NCBI GenBank assembly: GCA_902787065.1
Contig: CADAFA010000026.1
Span: forward strand, 1 to 10,378
Direction of reading: 5' to 3'
DNA from: an uncultured Elusimicrobium sp.
GTDB taxonomy: Bacteria > Elusimicrobiota > Elusimicrobia > Elusimicrobiales > Elusimicrobiaceae
Length of the DNA: 10,378 nucleotides
Shown: positions 6,901 through 10,378 of the stretch, piece after piece
How the letters are laid out: the number at the start of each line of letters is the position of its first letter
How positions within the stretch are numbered: the first letter of the stretch is position 1
The notes under the pieces: model-generated
What the model saw: the letters and a program-made list of their open reading frames with translations, nothing else
Told to the model about the DNA's origin: nothing
Database searches by the model: none
Made by a program: the position numbers and the translations under genes

Positions 6901-7246
6901 ATAAGGACCTAAAATAATCAAATTGTTTTTGTTCATCTTGTGCAAAGTCTTTTATATGCTCGGAATATATTTCTTCATTTGCCGTTAAAACGAAGGAGTT
7001 GTGCAAAAGTATTTCGTATGCTTTATGTAAACTTTCTTCCATTTTTTGTTTTAAGGAAGCCGCCGCTTTTGTAGTAAATGTTAGTGCGACAACTCTGGAA
7101 AGTTTTACTTTTTTTACAAAAACCAAAAATAACATTTTCCGGACGAGCAAAGTAGTTTTACCTGTGCCTGCGCCGGCCTCTACAATAATATTTTGGCTAT
7201 TATTTTCTATGGCTGTTATTCTAGCGTTTTGGTCTTGAAGGGACAT
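3998..7246 (-). CDS. addA: AddA-like helicase-nuclease (UvrD/RecB type)
   Basis: This 1082-residue protein is the motor subunit of an AddAB-type enzyme that unwinds and resects double-strand DNA ends for RecA loading. All SF1A helicase motifs are visible: Q-motif near residue 4, Walker A AGAGTGKT (24-31), Ia TFTTKAA (57-63), Ib GTIHSFC (143-149), Walker B DEFQD (386-390), III GDPKQSIYRFRGAD (427-440), IV NNFRS (463-467), V TVHKAKGLEFP (749-759) and VI LLYVAMTRAKE (822-832). The C-terminus carries an intact RecB-family PD-(D/E)XK nuclease: His946 in GSLCHKIL, Asp1014 in GIIDALF, Asp1028 and Lys1030 in IIDFKSDK, and QIAFY (1049-1053). It is somewhat shorter than Bacillus AddA (about 1230). The ATG lies 26 bp inside the end of the addB-like gene. 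The nearest AAGGAG (7268-7263) is 16 bases away, too far for ideal spacing, so translational coupling is likely. Confidence 0.92.
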   Translation of the reverse strand: MSLQDQNARITAIENNSQNIIVEAGAGTGKTTLLVRKMLFLVFVKKVKLSRVVALTFTTKAAASLKQKMEESLHKAYEILLHNSFVLTANEEIYSEHIKDFAQDEQKQFDYFRSLFLKSGLNLEGLFAIVKTALEELPLCQIGTIHSFCNFLLKKYAVEAGLSTNMEIDEAGIINIIFDKYWALFLEEELTLNSNKKDIWLKLLKEVNLQDLYYFARNLCNPGFEDYNPKNNYPLLKEQAEKHLQEAELLVREHPSNKKSNIIPLLKTCVESLKQTIAFYRDEESNFTEPQFAAFPAKLIENWEQKDFDLAREIVIFTQDNTPHKQKLLAIAFDLLKPFAAKVQRELLKQNYLTFDEIIFKTHDLLLTNKAVRQEVKLSYDKIFIDEFQDTDPIQGEIMLFLAEKLDTFANRWQDLILEQGKLFIVGDPKQSIYRFRGADISAYQEFCNLLTKQGAKTCVLQNNFRSAGCIIDYVNAFGKNQIKFKKNCQAEYQKIYPSKEFNKASVELHLYKISEDTNKANSRIAHADCIAKWICDNVNKTIKSDGSTLDYKDIALLLPTATDVNIFLDALKENDIPYNVEADKNFYSSQEVLDLINILKVLKNPQDKIALLGVLRSPICLAKDVDLVTLSQENKLNMYADVDNEKIQNIYKKLRILRDKLTTSNPLETVNEILDIFNFTAYQTLASSNEQVLANIAKFKQVVTKLFENGSYTLEQLLDNFETYQKEINEESSAILAEENFNVVKILTVHKAKGLEFPVVILTDLSKQFSHGNNRQKGKSKTFYSRSLNLKGLTLGDIKDGIVPIIEQERQAQELEEKRRLLYVAMTRAKEVLVIVDSLKVEDKTFTKFLSDSACWPSEEMQQNILTAKVFYHNYNLPEFSTERQKTEEDKNFSFNYTAWVENFNKTKSEFETYLKDSSLQQGTNTTLFPSKEVEHAIKVGSLCHKILQNIFNKTTANFDNEEDKHAVIEAQEIINNFCKSYVYKELENMEFLASEFPITTLQNGTVKNGIIDALFKTKDGNIRIIDFKSDKIDRVNAKTVEPTYLAQIAFYKNALKGLFKGKIEGALVYLRPAEIYKVEE

Positions 7247-10200
7247 AGTGAAATTTTTTCAACTCCTTAAAATAGTCGCTTTTTTTAGCGCGTTTAGACG
7301 TCGGCAAATGATTTTTGCGGCAAATATCTTTAAAATCACAAAAATTACAATATTCTTTATCTTCGCTGTAAATGGGGAATATACCTTTTTCCGCCAAGTT
7401 TCTTAATAAAGCAAGCAAAGCAATAAATTTATTTTTAATAGTATTAAATTGATCTGCGGTTAAAGATCTAAATGAAGTTTTTATTTTGCGCTCAATAAAG
7501 GCCAAATCTGCCGAAGAACAAAAACAGTTGTTGTCATCCCTATTCAAAATTTCCAAATATATTGGCGGCTGCAAGGTATTTTTTTCAAAAATTAATTTTT
7601 CCATTGTAATACCTTTATCTTTGCTCTTATAATCGACAACAAGGCTTTCCTTACCGTCGGAAGATTTATCAATTCTGTCTGCTATCGCTTGCAAAACAAG
7701 CGGTTTGCCCTCAATAGTTAAAGTGTTTTTTACAGGGTGTTCAAAGGTATCAGGCACTAGGCCGGTTTTTTGAATTCTTTCCAAATCTTCTTTAATAAAC
7801 TGAAGTAAATTTCCCCTAATTTCTTGTTTTATAATTTCCCAAAGCAGAGGGTATAAACCGTATTTGTCAGTAGTTGTTTTTGAAAATCTATTATCTAGAA
7901 AATTATTAAATAAATTTTCTGTTTCCAGCCAAGAAATATTTAAAAAATCTTTTTTATTTTTAATGCAAGCATAAAAATCTTTTAAAATTTCGTGATATAA
8001 AGTTCCTTTTTTATTTGAGGCTATTTCACTTCGTAAAAATATATCTTTTTCCTTGTCTGCAATACGGGAAAATAAATATTTTGCCGGGCAGGCAAACAAG
8101 GTACCCAAGGCGGAGGGGGAAAAGTAAGAAGGGTAAATTTTTTGTGCATCTTTTTCATTTATTATACCGTCAAAATCTGTTAAAGAATTTTGCGTGGATA
8201 TTGCCCGTAAGTCAAAATAAGATTTATCAAATAAAGGTTTTTCTTTTTCTTCCGCGATTAACTTCCCTAAAACTTCCCTTGCATTAGGTTTAATTAAAGC
8301 AATTAGAGCAGCGGCTTCTTCTTTAGTTAAAAACTCTTGGCTGATATCGTTTTTTAGGCGTTCAAGCGGGCGGCGGCTAAAACTTTTTAAATCTTCTTCC
8401 GTTTTGCCAAGCACATTTAAAAGCAGGGTAACAAAGGTGGATTTTACCAAAGTTTTACCGTCTAAATCGCTAGTTTTATAAGTTAAAATTGCTTTTTGTT
8501 GTGCGGCGGAAAGTACAAGGTAAAATAAAAAGTTTTCTTCAAAATATCTGTTTTGCGTGGTATGTATTAAGTACCCTATATTTTGCAAAGCGCGCCTTAA
8601 AGGTTTGCGTAAACTTTGGCGGTAAACTTCTTTTAAAGCAGGGTCTTGCTTTGGGACTAACGGTAAAACACCCTCGTTTAAACCCAGGATAATAACTGCC
8701 TTAAAATCTTGCAAACGCAAAGTCATTATATCGGCAACTTCAACAGCCTTTGGGGCGGAATTTACTTTATTAAAATTAGCCTCTTTGAGCAGGGAGAAAA
8801 ACTCCTCCAAAAATTCGCCTTCTTTTGCGGGCTCACCTGTGTTGGAATAAGTGGAAATTATTTCCAAAATATCCGTAATTTTTTTAAGTGTTTCTGCTTG
8901 TTCCGTTTGCACATTTTTAGATGTATATTTTAAAAGGAAATCTTTTGCCTTTTTGGCCAGTTTATCAAAGGAATCCGCCTGTTTTAATAAATTAAGATGT
9001 GTTTTTATTTCTGTTAGAATATCTATTAATTTTTGTTTTTTTTCTGGGTAATTATTATCAAGCATTTCTTCAAATTGTGTTATTGAACATTCCACACCGC
9101 TTTGTTGTATAAGGTCTGCCCAAGAATCCTGCCTAAAAGCAAAGAAGGGGGAATTTATGACGGCTAAAACTTCTTCCCTGGCAAAATTTCCGCTATCTAA
9201 ATTAAATAAATTATAAACAAAAGCTGCAAAAGGTTTTTGAATTAACGGGAAACTGAAATTATAATTTACGGGTATTTGATTTTGCTTAAATAATTCTAGA
9301 ATTTTTATATTCAAACCGCTTTCTCCGCGGAAAGTAACCGCTATATCATTATAAGCCAAACCTTCTTTATGTAATTTTAAAATTTCTTTTGTGGCAGCTT
9401 GCACTTCGCCTTCACCTGAAACTTTTATTATTTCAATATTTGCACCATGGGTTGAACGTTGGCTTGGCGTAAAAATATTTTCCGCCGCGGTTTTGATTAA
9501 ATTATTCTCGCTATCTAATTTTGTGTGTTGTTTGCAAAGAGGTAAAAATAATGTGTTAAAAACAGGTTCTACAAAAGTATACGCGGGGGTTTCCTCATAA
9601 GGTAAATAAACTTGTGTGTTATAGGAATAATTTTGAATTACTGCTTTTATAAGCTCAAAGTGCAAGGAAGTTAAATCGTAAAAGCCATAAAAGATAATGC
9701 TTTTAAAAGAATTTAAAAAAGTGTTATTTGACGCATTTTCCCGTGCAAAAACGAAATAATCTTTATAAGTGCTTTTGCCCGGTTCTTTTTGAATTTTCAA
9801 AAATTTTGAGTAAAGCGGAATAAATTGTTTTAAGTAAGTTTTTTGCTCATCTAAAATTAAATCTTCGTCTTCTTGAATTAAAGCCAAAGCCTCAGGTGTT
9901 ACTTCGGCATTAATTAAATCGCGGAAGGAATTTTTAAAACAAATTGCCAAACTTCTATTTGCCTTAAAACCGTTTTTGTTTAAAAGATTCTTTATTTTAA
10001 AATCAATTAAAGGTGTATCTTCCGCAAGTGGCAAAGGCAGGTTTGCGGCGGTATTATTTATTTCCCAGGCCAAAGCGCCCAAAGGCATAAAACTCACACC
10101 GGCCAGGCAAGATAATTTTTGGCATAATTCCGCTTTTAAACGTGTTTCCAAATGTTTTGACGGAATAACGACAAGCACCCTCTCAAGCGGATTTTGTTTT

Positions 10201-10265
10201 AACTGCTCAAGAGTGTCCAAAAATTGCTTTTTTAGGGCTAAAGGCGAACCGGTAAATAAATGCAT
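7221..10265 (-). CDS. addB: AddB-like subunit, PD-(D/E)XK nuclease with 4Fe-4S cluster
   Basis: This 1014-residue protein is the probable AddB partner of the adjacent AddA. The N-terminal part is a degenerate helicase fold. The place of a Walker A motif holds LFTGSPLALKKQ, without GKT, so ATP binding is unlikely. The segment ADIMTLRLQDFKAVIILGLNEG (511-532) matches the motif V region typical of AddB. The C-terminus is an iron-sulfur nuclease: Cys726 (FACPAKY), then Cys973, Cys976 and Cys982 with C-X2-C-X5-C spacing, the same spacing as the AddB 4Fe-4S staple. Nuclease residues are His758 (GTLYHEIL), Asp863 (IADRID), and Asp878 and Lys880 (VVDYKSK). Both nucleases of the pair therefore look intact. 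It is first in the operon and the order addB-addA matches Bacillus. No ribosome binding site precedes the ATG, while a -10 box ends about 7 bp upstream of it, which suggests a leaderless mRNA. Confidence 0.88.
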   Translation of the reverse strand: MHLFTGSPLALKKQFLDTLEQLKQNPLERVLVVIPSKHLETRLKAELCQKLSCLAGVSFMPLGALAWEINNTAANLPLPLAEDTPLIDFKIKNLLNKNGFKANRSLAICFKNSFRDLINAEVTPEALALIQEDEDLILDEQKTYLKQFIPLYSKFLKIQKEPGKSTYKDYFVFARENASNNTFLNSFKSIIFYGFYDLTSLHFELIKAVIQNYSYNTQVYLPYEETPAYTFVEPVFNTLFLPLCKQHTKLDSENNLIKTAAENIFTPSQRSTHGANIEIIKVSGEGEVQAATKEILKLHKEGLAYNDIAVTFRGESGLNIKILELFKQNQIPVNYNFSFPLIQKPFAAFVYNLFNLDSGNFAREEVLAVINSPFFAFRQDSWADLIQQSGVECSITQFEEMLDNNYPEKKQKLIDILTEIKTHLNLLKQADSFDKLAKKAKDFLLKYTSKNVQTEQAETLKKITDILEIISTYSNTGEPAKEGEFLEEFFSLLKEANFNKVNSAPKAVEVADIMTLRLQDFKAVIILGLNEGVLPLVPKQDPALKEVYRQSLRKPLRRALQNIGYLIHTTQNRYFEENFLFYLVLSAAQQKAILTYKTSDLDGKTLVKSTFVTLLLNVLGKTEEDLKSFSRRPLERLKNDISQEFLTKEEAAALIALIKPNAREVLGKLIAEEKEKPLFDKSYFDLRAISTQNSLTDFDGIINEKDAQKIYPSYFSPSALGTLFACPAKYLFSRIADKEKDIFLRSEIASNKKGTLYHEILKDFYACIKNKKDFLNISWLETENLFNNFLDNRFSKTTTDKYGLYPLLWEIIKQEIRGNLLQFIKEDLERIQKTGLVPDTFEHPVKNTLTIEGKPLVLQAIADRIDKSSDGKESLVVDYKSKDKGITMEKLIFEKNTLQPPIYLEILNRDDNNCFCSSADLAFIERKIKTSFRSLTADQFNTIKNKFIALLALLRNLAEKGIFPIYSEDKEYCNFCDFKDICRKNHLPTSKRAKKSDYFKELKKFHYVPSRPKR

Positions 10266-10300
10266 TGATAAATTATATAATATATTAAGGAATATGACAT
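10266..10300. promoter_or_regulatory. Divergent addB / uppP promoter region with palindromic -10
   Basis: The 28 bp between the two start codons contain the perfect palindrome ATTATATAAT (10272-10281). It reads TATAAT on the plus strand at 10276-10281 and on the minus strand at 10277-10272. For the minus strand, ATGTCA (10300-10295) gives a 4-of-6 match to a -35 at a 17-bp spacer. The start would then fall on or near the A of the addB ATG. For uppP the -35 is poor, and the transcript would start just before or within AAGGA. Overlapping -10 boxes should make the two promoters compete. Confidence 0.5.
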
Positions 10301-10378
10301 ATACTACCGCATTTTTACTTGGTTTGATACAGGCGCTTGGTGAATTTTTGCCTATATCAAGCTCGGCACACCTCGCTT
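10294..10378 (+). CDS. uppP: Undecaprenyl-diphosphatase (UppP/BacA), N-terminal fragment
   Basis: Twenty-eight codons are visible before the window ends. They start MTYTTAFLLGLIQALGEF and continue with LPISSSAHL, the hallmark N-terminus of UppP. The QxxxE motif (Gln13 to Glu17) and PISSSxH (Pro20 to His26) are the conserved catalytic region of this integral membrane enzyme. It dephosphorylates undecaprenyl pyrophosphate to recycle the lipid carrier of peptidoglycan and other wall polymers, and gives bacitracin resistance when abundant. Ala25 replaces the more common Gly. AAGGA (10287-10291) lies only 2 bases before ATG, which is unusually close. The gene is divergent from addB and truncated only by the window edge. 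Confidence 0.9.
   Translation, partial: MTYTTAFLLGLIQALGEFLPISSSAHLA

Noticed and set aside
10211..10218. Another AGTGTCCA copy near the right end
   Set aside because: It is a single copy inside the addB-like coding sequence, consistent with chance. It does not support a paired element end spanning the window.

Overview
The window is AT-rich bacterial chromosome, most likely from the Elusimicrobiota (Elusimicrobium-like). The taxonomic hint is mainly the pilin-type protein at 679-1200, whose N-terminus and 'ELDIDIP' segment resemble the large families of orphan prepilin-like genes I associate with that group. This is an inference from remembered family resemblance, not a search result.

Layout. 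At the left edge (1-356) there is no convincing complete gene. This stretch holds a strong plus-strand intrinsic terminator (84-113), a cluster of four AGTGTCCA repeats in both orientations (149-250), and the minus-strand terminator of a tRNA gene (314-347). The tRNA is tRNA-Arg with anticodon GCG and an encoded CCA end (357-431, minus). After an AT-rich spacer comes a single prepilin-like gene (679-1200, minus). It has its own extended -10 promoter about 250 bp upstream and, between promoter and start codon, a leader with extensive nested complementarity. That leader is the most unusual thing in the window.

From 1531 to 10265 five minus-strand genes form one tightly packed block, transcribed from right to left: an AddB-like nuclease subunit, an AddA-like helicase-nuclease, a YbaB/EbfC nucleoid-associated protein, an aldo/keto reductase, and a spore-photoproduct-lyase-like radical SAM protein. 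Neighbouring genes overlap by 26 and 16 bp or lie 0-2 bp apart, so this is very probably one operon. AddA and AddB together should form the RecBCD-type double-strand-break resection machine. EbfC is a DNA-binding protein and the radical SAM protein belongs to a family that includes a DNA-repair enzyme, so the operon has a DNA-repair flavour. The aldo/keto reductase is the odd member.

At the right edge a divergent plus-strand gene begins, the N-terminus of undecaprenyl-diphosphatase (UppP/BacA). It is separated from addB by only 28 bp, which contain a palindromic -10 sequence usable in both directions.

Apart from the pilin leader and the repeat cluster beside the tRNA, the content is ordinary core-genome housekeeping. 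I see no CRISPR array, no intact insertion sequence, no toxin-antitoxin pair and no convincing defence island.
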